From Ruminococcus sp. (GTDB lineage: Bacteria; Bacillota_A; Clostridia; Oscillospirales; Ruminococcaceae): a stretch of 64,000 bases of DNA. The notes below the pieces were generated by a model. The model did no database searches and had not been told where the DNA came from. It saw only the letters and a program-made list of their open reading frames with translations. The stretch spans positions 62,001 to 126,000 of the forward strand of contig JAFXRZ010000012.1 in NCBI GenBank assembly GCA_017536105.1, given 5' to 3'. Of this stretch, positions 52,991-61,469 are shown piece after piece (positions within the stretch are counted from its first letter, which is position 1; every line of letters starts with the position of its first letter). The position numbers were made by a program, and so were the translations under genes.

Positions 52991-53659
52991 TTATTTACTG
53001 AAGCCTACGCTTTCATAGATCACCGAGTATTCATAGTAGGTGACGTCGATCTCGGAGCTGTATAGAGCGGCATCGCTGTATCCGCCGTATTCCGATCCGT
53101 CGATGAGACGCCAACTCCTCGAAAGATAGGTCTTGTTCGAGGGAGTGGGTTCGCCGTCTTTGAGCTCGCTGTATTTTTCCTTCGGGATAACGAGAACGAT
53201 ACTGTCAGAGGAGCCTTCTTCGTCGAACACCAGCAGGCATTTGCCGTCCTGCATACACGTCACATAGCTGCTTACGGTGACTTCCGTGGGGTGTTTCAGC
53301 TCGGAGCTTATCTTTATAACTGCGCTTGCCGGAACGAATATCCCGTAAAGGACTATCAGCCCTGCGGCTATGGTGAATACCAGCTGAAAGATCGAGCTTT
53401 CGCGCCCTTTCCAGGTCTTTATCACCAGAAAGATAAATACCGCCAAAGCCACCAGAGAAAAGGCCAGCGTTGCGATGTTTATGCTCTTAAAGCCTTCCAC
53501 CGTAGCTTTTCCGCCGAGGAGATCGGCTTTGTCCAGCGCATCTTTCCTCAGCCAGCGAGCGATCAGATAAGTGAGGGCGAAGCCTGCAAAGAATGCAGCC
53601 CATTTTCTTTCTTCAAATCTCGTTTCCCGTATCTTATCGAGGTCAAAAAATCCGTCCAT
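52991..53659 (-). CDS. Membrane protein of unknown function
   Basis: 222 aa with about three membrane helices (near 22-40, 57-78, 90-112) followed by a soluble domain of about 110 residues (VTVSSYVTCMQDGKCLLVFDEEG). Not recognised. It sits between the epimerase and the cellobiose phosphorylase in one operon (spacers of 9 and 57 bases), but no sugar-transport motif is visible, so its role there is unclear. Confidence 0.72.
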   Translation of the reverse strand: MDGFFDLDKIRETRFEERKWAAFFAGFALTYLIARWLRKDALDKADLLGGKATVEGFKSINIATLAFSLVALAVFIFLVIKTWKGRESSIFQLVFTIAAGLIVLYGIFVPASAVIKISSELKHPTEVTVSSYVTCMQDGKCLLVFDEEGSSDSIVLVIPKEKYSELKDGEPTPSNKTYLSRSWRLIDGSEYGGYSDAALYSSEIDVTYYEYSVIYESVGFSK

Positions 53660-53668
53660 GCCGCTTGG

Positions 53669-54688
53669 TTATCCGATCGTGAAAAATCTCTGCCAGCACT
53701 GGTAGCTCTCGCCTTTTTTGAGCTCCTGATATCCGCTGACATCGCCCTTGAGCTTAAGGTTTGCCGAGTTTATCATGGCTGTCATGGGCTCGGGGCAGAA
53801 GAATCCGGCTGTGCCGCGGCAGTTCCAGACGTTCCAGAACCTGTATTCCTTGGATACCTCGTTGCACACCCGCTTGCCTGTGATCTTGTCGGTGACTACG
53901 GCCCCGTAGAAGGGCTTGCCGTCAAGGTCGGTGGTCTCGGCGGTGTACATCTCGTTGTTTATAGTGTGGAGAACGGGATGCATGGAGCCGTTGGGATAGC
54001 GCTTGTCTCTGCTTGTGAGAGGCAGGAGCTGCTCCGTTGGCAGGCATCTTTCGTTGAGCTCGCATCTCTCGCCCACAGCTATCCTGAGCCTCATGCCCTT
54101 CTGCTTGCCTCCGGGAGTTATCGGAGCGCTGAGGCAGGTGTGGGTGCATACCGAGACAGGCAGCCGCTTGTCCGAAAGATTGTCGAGGATAACGGTCTGC
54201 TTCAGACCTTCCTCCTCCGAGAGCTCATATTTATATGTGAGCTTGAAATCAAGAGGGAAGTACTCATACATCTTGTCGGTCTTGTCGAAGGTGTATGAGG
54301 TCACGCACACGGCTTTGTCACCCTGAACTTCTGCAAGCTCCAGCTTGTGCTCTCTGTCGTGTACCCAGCCGTGGATGAAATTATTGAGCTTGGGCTCGTT
54401 TATCGGCAGGTGATAGGTAGCGTCACTGGTCTTTAGGGTACCGCCGTCAAAGCGGTTCGGGAGATAAAGCGTAGGCAGACCCCAGAGGACTCTTGCCTTG
54501 TTGATCTCTTTCAATGTTGCCTTTTCCGACCAGCGGAACACTTCAATGTTGTTTTCGGTATCGAAAAGCCTGAGAACGCAGCTGCCGATAGCCGGTGCCA
54601 CAATGGCAAAATAACGCCCTGCGGTAAGCTTAACACAGTCAACGCCCTTGCACTTGAACGCGGTCTCTGCCGAAAGTTCCATATCCAT
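53669..54688 (-). CDS. Aldose 1-epimerase-like (galactose mutarotase fold) protein
   Basis: 339 aa. Pattern of the mutarotase superfamily: GLPTLYLPNRFDGG, NNFIHGWVHDREHK with the conserved His, and VCTHTCLSAP in place of the usual second-His segment. It probably interconverts sugar anomers, which fits supply of the right anomer for phosphorylase or kinase. First gene of the cellobiose operon. AAAGGAG lies 4 bases before ATG 54688 and 10 before ATG 54682; the start is not certain. Confidence 0.8.
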   Translation of the reverse strand: MDMELSAETAFKCKGVDCVKLTAGRYFAIVAPAIGSCVLRLFDTENNIEVFRWSEKATLKEINKARVLWGLPTLYLPNRFDGGTLKTSDATYHLPINEPKLNNFIHGWVHDREHKLELAEVQGDKAVCVTSYTFDKTDKMYEYFPLDFKLTYKYELSEEEGLKQTVILDNLSDKRLPVSVCTHTCLSAPITPGGKQKGMRLRIAVGERCELNERCLPTEQLLPLTSRDKRYPNGSMHPVLHTINNEMYTAETTDLDGKPFYGAVVTDKITGKRVCNEVSKEYRFWNVWNCRGTAGFFCPEPMTAMINSANLKLKGDVSGYQELKKGESYQCWQRFFTIG

Positions 54689-54726
54689 CTGTCTCCTTTG
54701 CCGTACCTGCGCCGTTTCCGGCAGCT

Positions 54727-54736
54727 TAAACGTTTA
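54727..54736 (-). promoter_or_regulatory. Candidate operator TAAACGTTTA
   Basis: Perfect 10-bp palindrome just downstream of the -10 box, near the expected transcription start. A central CG within an AT-rich palindrome is the style of LacI-family operators. The regulator is not in this window. Confidence 0.5.
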
Positions 54737-54745
54737 TATACAACA

Positions 54746-54774
54746 ATTATACCATATTTGCTTTGGATTGTCCA
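54746..54774 (-). promoter_or_regulatory. Promoter of the epimerase-GH94 operon
   Basis: Minus strand TGGACA (54774-54769), 17-base spacer, TATAAT (54751-54746). Confidence 0.8.
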
Positions 54775-54869
54775 GTATTTTTTAACTTTTTTTATAAAAA
54801 GATTTTAACATTATTTATAAGAAGAAAAAGCCCCGATGCAGAGCTTTTTTCTCCGCAAAGGGGTGTATT

Positions 54870-55844
54870 TCATTGCTTTCTTATGCTTATCTCTCCGCTG
54901 AGGACGGTCTTTTTTTCGCCGTTTTCGGTCCGGACCAGCAGCCGGCAGCTGTCGTCAACGTCCTCGAGAACGCAGCTGTAGGAGCTCTCTCCGCTGATGA
55001 CCCTGATCTTCTCGCCTTTCCACATCAGCCTGCTGCGGTAGCTTTCGAGGAAGCTCCTGCTTTCGAGCTCGCGGTAGTATCTCATCAGCCTTCTCAGCAC
55101 ATCTCCGGCAAGCCTGTTCCGCAGATCGCCCTCGGCCGAATCGAAAACAGCCGCTGCAACCTCCCGGAGCTCTTCGGGGAAACCGCCCTTCGGCTCGCAG
55201 GCGTTTATCCCGATGCCCACTATCGCATATTCGAGACCGCCGTTCTCAAGTGAGACAGAAGCCTCGGTCAGGATCCCGCAGATCTTCCTGTCTCCGATAT
55301 AAACGTCGTTCACCCATTTGATGCCGCATTTTTTGCCGGAGGCTGCTTCAACCGCCTCTGCCACAGCGGCTGCGGCTGCGGTGGTTATGAGAGTTGCCTG
55401 CTCTGCCGGAAGGTCTGTCCTCAGCAGCAGGCTCATGTAAAGCCCTGTGTCCTCCGGGGAATAAAAGCTCCTGCCGAGCCGTCCCTTGCCTGCCGTCTGA
55501 GCCCCGGCGATGATCGCCGTTCCCTCGCAGGCTCCCGAGACAGCAGCCTCACGAAGCCTTGTATTGGTTGAATCCACGGACTTGAAGACCTCGGGAAAGA
55601 CAGTATCTTTCGCCTCTCCCAGATATTTTTTTATCCCGGCTGCGGTGAGCATATCGCTTTTTTCTTCGAGCCTGTAGCCCCGGTTCGTGACAGCCGAGAT
55701 AGCATAGCCTTCCTTTTGCAAAGCTCTCACGGCTTTCCAGACAGCACCTCTCGTGCAGCCAAGCTCCTTTGCCAGCTCTTCTCCCGAGACGAATCCTCCC
55801 CGGTTTTCCGCAAGGAGTGCGGCAAGCCTTTCCCGGGTGTTCAT
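54870..55844 (-). CDS. birA: Bifunctional biotin-protein ligase / biotin operon repressor
   Basis: 324 aa. N-terminal winged helix (GEELAKELGCTRGAVWKAVRAL), catalytic GKGRLGRSFYSP for biotinyl-AMP, GIKWVNDVYIGDRKICGIL and a C-terminal SH3-like part. It attaches biotin to carboxylases and represses biotin genes. The start overlaps the stop of the DUF4261 gene by 4 bases. Confidence 0.94.
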   Translation of the reverse strand: MNTRERLAALLAENRGGFVSGEELAKELGCTRGAVWKAVRALQKEGYAISAVTNRGYRLEEKSDMLTAAGIKKYLGEAKDTVFPEVFKSVDSTNTRLREAAVSGACEGTAIIAGAQTAGKGRLGRSFYSPEDTGLYMSLLLRTDLPAEQATLITTAAAAAVAEAVEAASGKKCGIKWVNDVYIGDRKICGILTEASVSLENGGLEYAIVGIGINACEPKGGFPEELREVAAAVFDSAEGDLRNRLAGDVLRRLMRYYRELESRSFLESYRSRLMWKGEKIRVISGESSYSCVLEDVDDSCRLLVRTENGEKKTVLSGEISIRKQ

Positions 55845-56638
55845 TGCAGGTTCTTGAAGCCTATCTTAAGGCTCTCTCCGTCAATGCTGACGGCATCGGA
55901 AAGCGCTATTGGCAGCTTTTCGTCATCGGAGAAGCCAATAGTCTCGCCGTCCTTGAGCTCCACATCTTCGCTGATGACATACTCGGCGATAGAAACGAGA
56001 AAACCGAAAAGCTCCGCAGGCTGAGCGCTTGTCCCGACGACCTCGATCTCTTCCTTGCCGAAACGCCTGAGTCCGCAGGTGAAGCCGTTGAGCACGCTGC
56101 CCTTTTCTCCCTGGGTGATATACATTCCCGCATGGACCAGCAGGGGAGTGGGCAGATCACCGTCCTTGAGCATCTCCGCTATCTTTATATAGTAATCTTT
56201 CTCATATACCGTCGGGTTCTGGTAGAAGCCGATAGCGTTCTTGAGCTTCATCGCCGAGCTTGCGATCTTCACAAGGAGCAGAGCCTGTTCGAGAGGCTGG
56301 CCTCTGTCCATGACCGCCGTCAGCAGGTGAGCCTTGTGTTTTGAGACTTCCTTTTCTCCCTCTCCCCATAGAACATTGTTCTTTGCGCAGCTCTCAGCTT
56401 CGCCGTTTGGAACGGGGTTCGGCATCAGCGAGCAGGCAGCCATAAGATCGCCGCAGCGGAAAACCACGGCTCCGTCCTTGGGATCCTCCTTGAACTCTAT
56501 CTGCCAGTCCTCTTTGAGGTAGTGGCGGAACCTCGGCCAGTCGAAGTTGGCGTCGGTGAAAAGCGCAAAGCCAAGTGAGGCGGTGCCCTTTTTTTCGTTG
56601 GTGTTGTCAACTGCATTTTCGTTGATGTTTTCGCTCAT
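55841..56638 (-). CDS. DUF4261 family protein
   Basis: 265 aa, soluble. The central part (AHLLTAVMDRGQPLEQALLLVKIASSAMKL, YMITQGEKG-like segment) fits DUF4261 proteins of unknown function, common next to housekeeping genes in Clostridia. ATG 56638 has GAAAGGAAAG upstream. Translationally coupled to birA. Confidence 0.72.
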   Translation of the reverse strand: MSENINENAVDNTNEKKGTASLGFALFTDANFDWPRFRHYLKEDWQIEFKEDPKDGAVVFRCGDLMAACSLMPNPVPNGEAESCAKNNVLWGEGEKEVSKHKAHLLTAVMDRGQPLEQALLLVKIASSAMKLKNAIGFYQNPTVYEKDYYIKIAEMLKDGDLPTPLLVHAGMYITQGEKGSVLNGFTCGLRRFGKEEIEVVGTSAQPAELFGFLVSIAEYVISEDVELKDGETIGFSDDEKLPIALSDAVSIDGESLKIGFKNLQ

Positions 56639-56697
56639 TTTATTCTTTCCTTTCAGTAAGAGATACTTTGTACAGACAAACAAACGGGCGAATGTTT

Positions 56698-56736
56698 AAG
56701 GCAACACCGCATTTGAGATGTGCGGTGTTGCCTTTT
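56698..56736 (-). terminator. Strong hairpin, terminator candidate
   Basis: Perfect 14-bp stem, arms 56698-56711 and 56721-56734 (AAGGCAACACCGCA). The T-run is short on both strands, slightly better on plus; its place just past the phosphoribosyltransferase stop suggests minus-strand use. Confidence 0.7.
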
Positions 56737-56751
56737 GTCCGCCCTTGATCG

Positions 56752-57381
56752 TCAGATCTTTGAATAGCCGAAGCTGTTTATCAGCGCATCTACCTTTCTG
56801 CCGTCAGCGCACATCGGGCAGGTGGTGGAGCTGTAGCTGTCGTATTTAGGCAGGTCCTCGGAATAGAAGATCGCGTGTACGGGGATGTTGTGGGATTCCT
56901 TTATAGCCGAGAAGATAGCGCCTATGGCTGCAAGATGACCGTTGTAATATTTCAGGCAGTCAACTGCACGGACGATGCTCTTGCCCGTGGAAGCTGAGGA
57001 GATCAGCAGGAGCACCTGCTTGCCCCAGATCTGCTTCTGGGTGTTGTCCCGGAAGATCATCTGGTTGTTCATGTTGAGCTCGGGAGTTACCACAGCGATG
57101 TCAGCGCCTCTGTTTATGCCCTGCTCGGACAGGCTCTCCGCAAGGAAAGCTCCCAGCATCTCTGTTCCCTCAAGGCAGATTATCGTGTCGATATGGGTCG
57201 AGGTGTAGGTGCCTGCAAGCTCCTTTGCAGCTTCGTTTGCCATCTTGTGGCTGGTCTTTATCGAGGTCATGTCAACGTAGTAATTGACATGGGAGTGGTT
57301 GGTGGCGAAATGTCCGGGAATGATGCCGATCTTGATGCGGTTGTTCCTGGTGTTGGTTATAGTCTGTATCCTGTTTTCCAT
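56752..57381 (-). CDS. Phosphoribosyltransferase-like protein with altered PRPP loop
   Basis: 209 aa. Type I PRTase-like order: an N-terminal part (HFATNHSHVNYYVDM), a strand IDTIICLEGTEMLGAFLA as in OPRTases, and the PRPP loop VLLLISSASTGKSI. In active enzymes the loop has two acidic residues before the small residues (for example VDDVITTG); here they are Ser-Ser. The C-terminus has CPMCADGRKVDALINSFG, a zinc-like CxxC. May bind, not transfer, PRPP. Own promoter; monocistronic. Confidence 0.75.
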   Translation of the reverse strand: MENRIQTITNTRNNRIKIGIIPGHFATNHSHVNYYVDMTSIKTSHKMANEAAKELAGTYTSTHIDTIICLEGTEMLGAFLAESLSEQGINRGADIAVVTPELNMNNQMIFRDNTQKQIWGKQVLLLISSASTGKSIVRAVDCLKYYNGHLAAIGAIFSAIKESHNIPVHAIFYSEDLPKYDSYSSTTCPMCADGRKVDALINSFGYSKI

Positions 57382-57416
57382 ATAGATACCTCCGTGAAAT
57401 AATAATCTACCTTAAC

Positions 57417-57445
57417 ATTATATCACAGAACTGTTCATATTTCAA
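57417..57445 (-). promoter_or_regulatory. Promoter of the phosphoribosyltransferase-like gene
   Basis: Minus strand TTGAAA (57445-57440), 17-base spacer, TATAAT (57422-57417). Confidence 0.8.
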
Positions 57446-57498
57446 GCACCGCCCTGCCAAAAACATACACCTATTTTTGTATATTTTGCTAAACCGTG

Positions 57499-57930
57499 TC
57501 AGAGCTGACCGGATATCTTGTCCATGAATTCCTGCATCTTGCTCTCAAAATATCCTGCCGGGATGAGAGCTATGCCCACCTCGTCGCTGAGGACCATGAG
57601 CCTGTCTCCGCCTTTGAAGGAGAACTGATCTCTTGCCGCCTTTGGAATGACTATCTGCCCTCTGTCTCCGATAGTGACAGTCCCCCAGATGTTCTTTCCG
57701 GTGGGCGCCGGAGGTATTATCCCGATGCCGTCGGCGGTCTCGGTCTTCATCAGGCCGTCGATAGTCACCCCATAGACCTGCGCCAGCAGCGAAGCCTTTT
57801 CGATGTCGGGGATGGTGGAGCCGTTTTCCCATTTTGCATAAGCCTGCCTGGAAATACCGATCTTTTCGGCTATCTGCTCCTGTGAGTAGCCGCTGAGTTT
57901 TCTCAGCATTATAAGATTGTCTTTCAGCAT
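57499..57930 (-). CDS. XRE helix-turn-helix / AbrB-like fusion regulator
   Basis: 143 aa. Residues 1-60 are an XRE domain (YSQEQIAEKIGISRQAYAKWENG), and residues about 83-125 an AbrB/SpoVT swapped-hairpin domain (GTVTIGDRGQIVIPKAARD). Both bind DNA, making a two-headed regulator. It is the last gene after an ABC transporter pair (12-base gap), so probably controls that operon. RBS AAAGGGGTGGAG. Confidence 0.88.
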   Translation of the reverse strand: MLKDNLIMLRKLSGYSQEQIAEKIGISRQAYAKWENGSTIPDIEKASLLAQVYGVTIDGLMKTETADGIGIIPPAPTGKNIWGTVTIGDRGQIVIPKAARDQFSFKGGDRLMVLSDEVGIALIPAGYFESKMQEFMDKISGQL

Positions 57931-57942
57931 ATCTCCACCCCT

Positions 57943-58596
57943 TTATAAGTCTATCATTTCAAATCTCTTGCACGAAAGCTTGTATGCCCAAAGCGTCAGC
58001 AGGATATATGAGATCGTCCCGCAAAGCAGCAGCGATACCTGCAAAACTATATGGTCGAAGCCGAAAGCGTTCACAGCCTCAAGCCCCGGGATGTGGTGCA
58101 GGGATTCAGCAATACCGATCAGCAGAAAGCAGACGATTATGTGAGTTACGAAGGGCTTTCCGAGCTTGTAGCCCGTCTTGAAAAATCCTCCGATAAAGAT
58201 AAGATTGAACAAACCGAAGAGAAGAAATGCCATGCCGAGGAAGAACAGGTTTGCGTTCATCAAAGCGTTCTCGCGGTAAGCCTTGGCTTCGGAAAGCACC
58301 GTCATGCGGACAAGGGTCAGAGAGGACATAACTGCCATGCCGCACAGCTCGATAAATACCGAAAACTGGAATTTGCCCTTTACCACATCGTGCTTAGCAA
58401 CGGGGAGCAGAGCGAAATAAACGATGTCATTCGCCTCTCTGGCGCTCTGGAAGCTCTGGAAGATGCCCATGGAGATGAAGAACGCTCCGCAGAGAACGGG
58501 ATACCCCGGCAGCATCGCCATAACTCCGAAAGCGATGAACAGATAGGACAGTATCGATGCGCTGAGCTTCAGCTCTTTTTTCAGCAGTGCGTTCAT
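57943..58596 (-). CDS. ABC-2 type transporter permease
   Basis: 217 aa with six hydrophobic helices; N-terminus LLKKELKLSASILSYLFIAF is the usual amphipathic start of ABC-2 permeases. The start overlaps the ATPase stop by 4 bases. Together they likely form an exporter of unknown substrate, perhaps a peptide or antibiotic. Confidence 0.85.
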   Translation of the reverse strand: MNALLKKELKLSASILSYLFIAFGVMAMLPGYPVLCGAFFISMGIFQSFQSAREANDIVYFALLPVAKHDVVKGKFQFSVFIELCGMAVMSSLTLVRMTVLSEAKAYRENALMNANLFFLGMAFLLFGLFNLIFIGGFFKTGYKLGKPFVTHIIVCFLLIGIAESLHHIPGLEAVNAFGFDHIVLQVSLLLCGTISYILLTLWAYKLSCKRFEMIDL

Positions 58597-59312
58597 GACC
58601 TCGCCTCCCTCTCCAGCCTCAGGAATATCTCTTCAAGAGTCTCGCCGGGCTCTCCGAGATCGCGGATAAGATCCGTTTTCGGGCAGCTTGCCTTGATCTC
58701 TCCGCGGCTGATGTAAATAATGTTATCGGCGCAGCGTTCAAGGTCGGAGGTGATGTGCGTCGAAAAAAGTATGGTCGATCCGTGGTCTTTCAGCGTCGTG
58801 AAAACCTCCAGCAGCTCGTCCCTGGAAAAGGGGTCGAGTCCGCTCGTGGGCTCGTCAAGGATAAGAACCTCGGCCTTGTGGGAAAGAGCGAGCAGCAGGT
58901 TGAATTTCACCTTCATGCCCTCGGAAAGCTCCAAGGGCTTTTTGTTTTCGTCAAGGCAGAACAGGGACATATATTTCCTGTAAGACTCCTCGTCCCAGCT
59001 GCGGTAAAAGCTCTTGGTAACCTCGGCGATCTGCCGGATAGTCTTTCTCGGATACCAGCTGACAGTGCCGGTGGAATAGCCGATGCGCTGTTTGATCTCG
59101 GATTCGCTGCCGGAAAGGGGCAGACCGAAATAGCTAATCTCTCCGCTGTCCGTGTGGATGAGATTCAGCATGGACTTTATAGTGGTGGTCTTGCCTGCAC
59201 CGTTGCGGCCGATGAAGCCGGTGATCTTTCCGCTCTCGAGCGAGAAAGAAACATCGTTCAGCCGAAATTCGGGGTAAGTCTTGCAAACGTTTTTCAACTC
59301 AACAATATTCAT
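58593..59312 (-). CDS. ABC transporter ATP-binding protein
   Basis: 239 aa. Walker A GRNGAGKTTT, Q-loop, signature ELSEGMKVKFNLLLALSH (LSxGM form), Walker B LILDEPTSGLDP and switch His in STHIT. ATG 59312 has AGGAGG 5 bases upstream. First gene of the ABC-permease-regulator operon with promoter TTGACT-N17-TACCAT. Confidence 0.92.
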   Translation of the reverse strand: MNIVELKNVCKTYPEFRLNDVSFSLESGKITGFIGRNGAGKTTTIKSMLNLIHTDSGEISYFGLPLSGSESEIKQRIGYSTGTVSWYPRKTIRQIAEVTKSFYRSWDEESYRKYMSLFCLDENKKPLELSEGMKVKFNLLLALSHKAEVLILDEPTSGLDPFSRDELLEVFTTLKDHGSTILFSTHITSDLERCADNIIYISRGEIKASCPKTDLIRDLGEPGETLEEIFLRLEREARS

Positions 59313-59343
59313 AGCTGCCTCCTGTGGTGTGATTTCTGTGAAT

Positions 59344-59372
59344 ATGGTAACATACGGTTGCGTAAAAGTCAA
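59344..59372 (-). promoter_or_regulatory. Promoter of the ABC-XRE operon, with flanking 8-bp repeats
   Basis: Minus strand TTGACT (59372-59367), 17-base spacer, TACCAT (59349-59344). The word GGTTGCGT occurs at 59356-59363 in the spacer and at 59404-59411 upstream, 48 bases apart; these may be regulator sites. Confidence 0.65.
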
Positions 59373-59420
59373 CCAACCAAAGATAACACGCAATGCCTGT
59401 TTTGGTTGCGTTTTTCGTAA

Positions 59421-59957
59421 ATTTCACAGTTCGTGCTGCGATATTGCGGGGCCGATGGAAACTTGTACCGCCTCTTTGTGCAGAATGACGAAGTGATCCT
59501 GCCGTTCGACAGGCCGAAAAAGTATGTCTCTTTTTGCAACTGTGCGAAAAATTACCCGATTGAAAAATCCGGGTGCGGTTTTTCGGGAGTTTTGGCCGTG
59601 AAGTTTTTCTTGGATCTGTGTCGGATAAGGTCAGAAGGGAGTTTTTTTGTACTTGATCTGTTACAAATTGTTGAAATTCGTAACAAAACAGTTACAACTG
59701 TCCAAAACATTACACGCAAATGATTACTGACGAGTTACGATTTTCGTTCAAAACGGAGAAAATTTTGTTTGGAGCGCAAAATTACATTATTTACTATTGA
59801 TTTTTTAGTGCATTTGTGTTAAAATATTATTGTCTTTTGAAGCGAATTATGTCGCAGAGCGTAAAATGCCCTGCGATGCCTATATATTTTATTACTCTGC
59901 ACGGCGTAAATGCGTGCTTTGCGGCTGAGACCGCAACTCACAAGGAGAGTGTTCACT
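59421..59957 (+). other. Gap of over 500 bases before murA with unclear content
   Basis: An open frame 59433-59723 (GTG start) begins CGADGNLYRLFVQNDEVILP and could be a relic or small gene, but it has no clear RBS and later turns Phe/Val-rich. The inverted repeat GTTACAAATT/AAATTCGTAAC lies at about 59660-59683. The rest is AT-rich; it probably holds the murA promoter but I could not fix it. Confidence 0.4.
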
Positions 59958-61244
59958 TTGGAAAAGTTTGTAATAAAAGGCGGCAGACCGCTCAGCGGCG
60001 AGGTGACTATCAGCGGAGCTAAGAACGCTGCTGTTGCCATTGTTGCTGCCACTATTCTCTGCGACGAGCCCTGCGTGCTCGAGAATGTCCCCGAGATAAG
60101 CGATATCACCATCTGCATGAAGATACTTTCAAGCATGGGCGCTGTCGTTAAGCTGGTGGATAAGAATACCGTATATTTCGATACAAGAGGGATAACCAAG
60201 CCTGAGGTGCCTTATGAGCTTGCACGCTCTATGAGAGCTTCGACCTATTTTCTCGGAACTCTGCTCGGCAGATTCCATAATGCCTATGTCGCAATGCCCG
60301 GCGGCTGCGACCTCGGCGACAGGCCGATAGATCAGCACCTGAAGGCTTTTGCTTCGCTCGGTGCCGAAAACGATATCGAGAACGGACAGGTCCATGTCTG
60401 GGCTGACGACCTTATCGGCGCTCAGATCTATTTCGACTTCAATACCGTCGGCGGTACGATAAACGCTATCATGGCTGCCTGCAAGAGCAAGGGCCTTACG
60501 GTTATCGAGAATGCCGCTAAGGAACCCCATATCGTTGACCTTGCAAACTTCCTCAACTCCATGGGAGCTGATATAAGAGGCGCAGGTACCGACGTCATCA
60601 AGATCAGAGGCGTCAATTACCTCAAGGGCATAACCTACGGCATCATCCCCGACCAGATCGAGGCCGGCACTTATATGGTAGCCGCTGCTGCAACGAAGGG
60701 CGACGTTATCATCAAGAACGTTATCCCCAAGCACCTCGAATCTATAACAGCCAAGCTGAGAAAAGTGGGCGTTACCGTTATAGAAGAGGACGAGAGCGTC
60801 GAAGTCAAGGTCGACGGACCGCTCCAGAAGACCTCGCTGAAGACCATGCCGCATCCCGGATTCCCCACGGATATGCAGCCTCAGTTCTCCACGATGCTGA
60901 CGCTGGCAGAGGGAACGAGCATCGTCACCGACGACATTTTCGACAACCGCTTCAAATATGTTTCGGAGCTCAGAAGAATGGGCGCTGACATTTCCGTTGA
61001 CGGCACTGTTGCAGTAATACAGGGCAAGGGCTGGCTCAAGGGAGCGCCTGTTGTAGCCACCGACCTCCGTGCAGGAGCTGCGCTGATAATCGCAGGACTT
61101 GCGGCAGAGGGAACGACGGAAGTTGAGAACATACATTTCATCGAGAGAGGATACGAGGAGATAGACAAGAAGCTCCGCGGACTCGGTGCAGACATCAAGA
61201 GGGTAGTGATCCCCGACCCGATAAGAATGGCGAAGATAGGATAA
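59958..61244 (+). CDS. murA: UDP-N-acetylglucosamine 1-carboxyvinyltransferase
   Basis: 428 aa. First committed step of peptidoglycan synthesis: adds enolpyruvate from PEP to UDP-GlcNAc. FVIKGGRPLSGEVTISGAKN is the diagnostic N-terminus; Cys117 in MPGGCDLGDRP is the fosfomycin-target Cys; RASTYFLG and RAGAALIIAGL are also typical. The start is TTG 59958 with AAGGAG 10 bases upstream; an in-frame GTG at 59949 touches that RBS and is less likely. Confidence 0.95.
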   Translation: MEKFVIKGGRPLSGEVTISGAKNAAVAIVAATILCDEPCVLENVPEISDITICMKILSSMGAVVKLVDKNTVYFDTRGITKPEVPYELARSMRASTYFLGTLLGRFHNAYVAMPGGCDLGDRPIDQHLKAFASLGAENDIENGQVHVWADDLIGAQIYFDFNTVGGTINAIMAACKSKGLTVIENAAKEPHIVDLANFLNSMGADIRGAGTDVIKIRGVNYLKGITYGIIPDQIEAGTYMVAAAATKGDVIIKNVIPKHLESITAKLRKVGVTVIEEDESVEVKVDGPLQKTSLKTMPHPGFPTDMQPQFSTMLTLAEGTSIVTDDIFDNRFKYVSELRRMGADISVDGTVAVIQGKGWLKGAPVVATDLRAGAALIIAGLAAEGTTEVENIHFIERGYEEIDKKLRGLGADIKRVVIPDPIRMAKIG

Positions 61245-61254
61245 AAATGACGAA

Positions 61255-61286
61255 AGGCATTGCGCTAAAGCGATGCCTTTTTTATA
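61255..61286 (+). terminator. Terminator of murA
   Basis: Stem AGGCATTGCGCT...AGCGATGCCT followed by TTTTTT. Confidence 0.88.
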
Positions 61287-61379
61287 TGCGAACGCGCTGC
61301 GCGGTCTCCTTGATAGCGGGCTGTCAAATAAGCCTTGCCGAGCGCTCGGTCGAAACATCGGCGGGCGAGCAAAAAGGGG

Positions 61380-61408
61380 TTGCAAATGACAGATGTGTGT
61401 GTTATAAT
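61380..61408 (+). promoter_or_regulatory. Promoter of the sensor kinase gene
   Basis: TTGCAA (61380-61385), 17-base spacer, TATAAT (61403-61408). Confidence 0.75.
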
Positions 61409-61469
61409 ATAAGGTACGGTCGTTTGTGGCTGTGGCATACCGAAAAGCCGGGGAAGGAGTGAACGGACA

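Noticed and set aside
50504..53065. Long plus-strand open frame opposite the GH94 gene
   Set aside because: Antisense shadow caused by codon bias; GH94 motifs on the minus strand decide the coding strand.
60129..61385. Minus-strand frame of 418 codons opposite murA
   Set aside because: Shadow of murA; no RBS and no motif.
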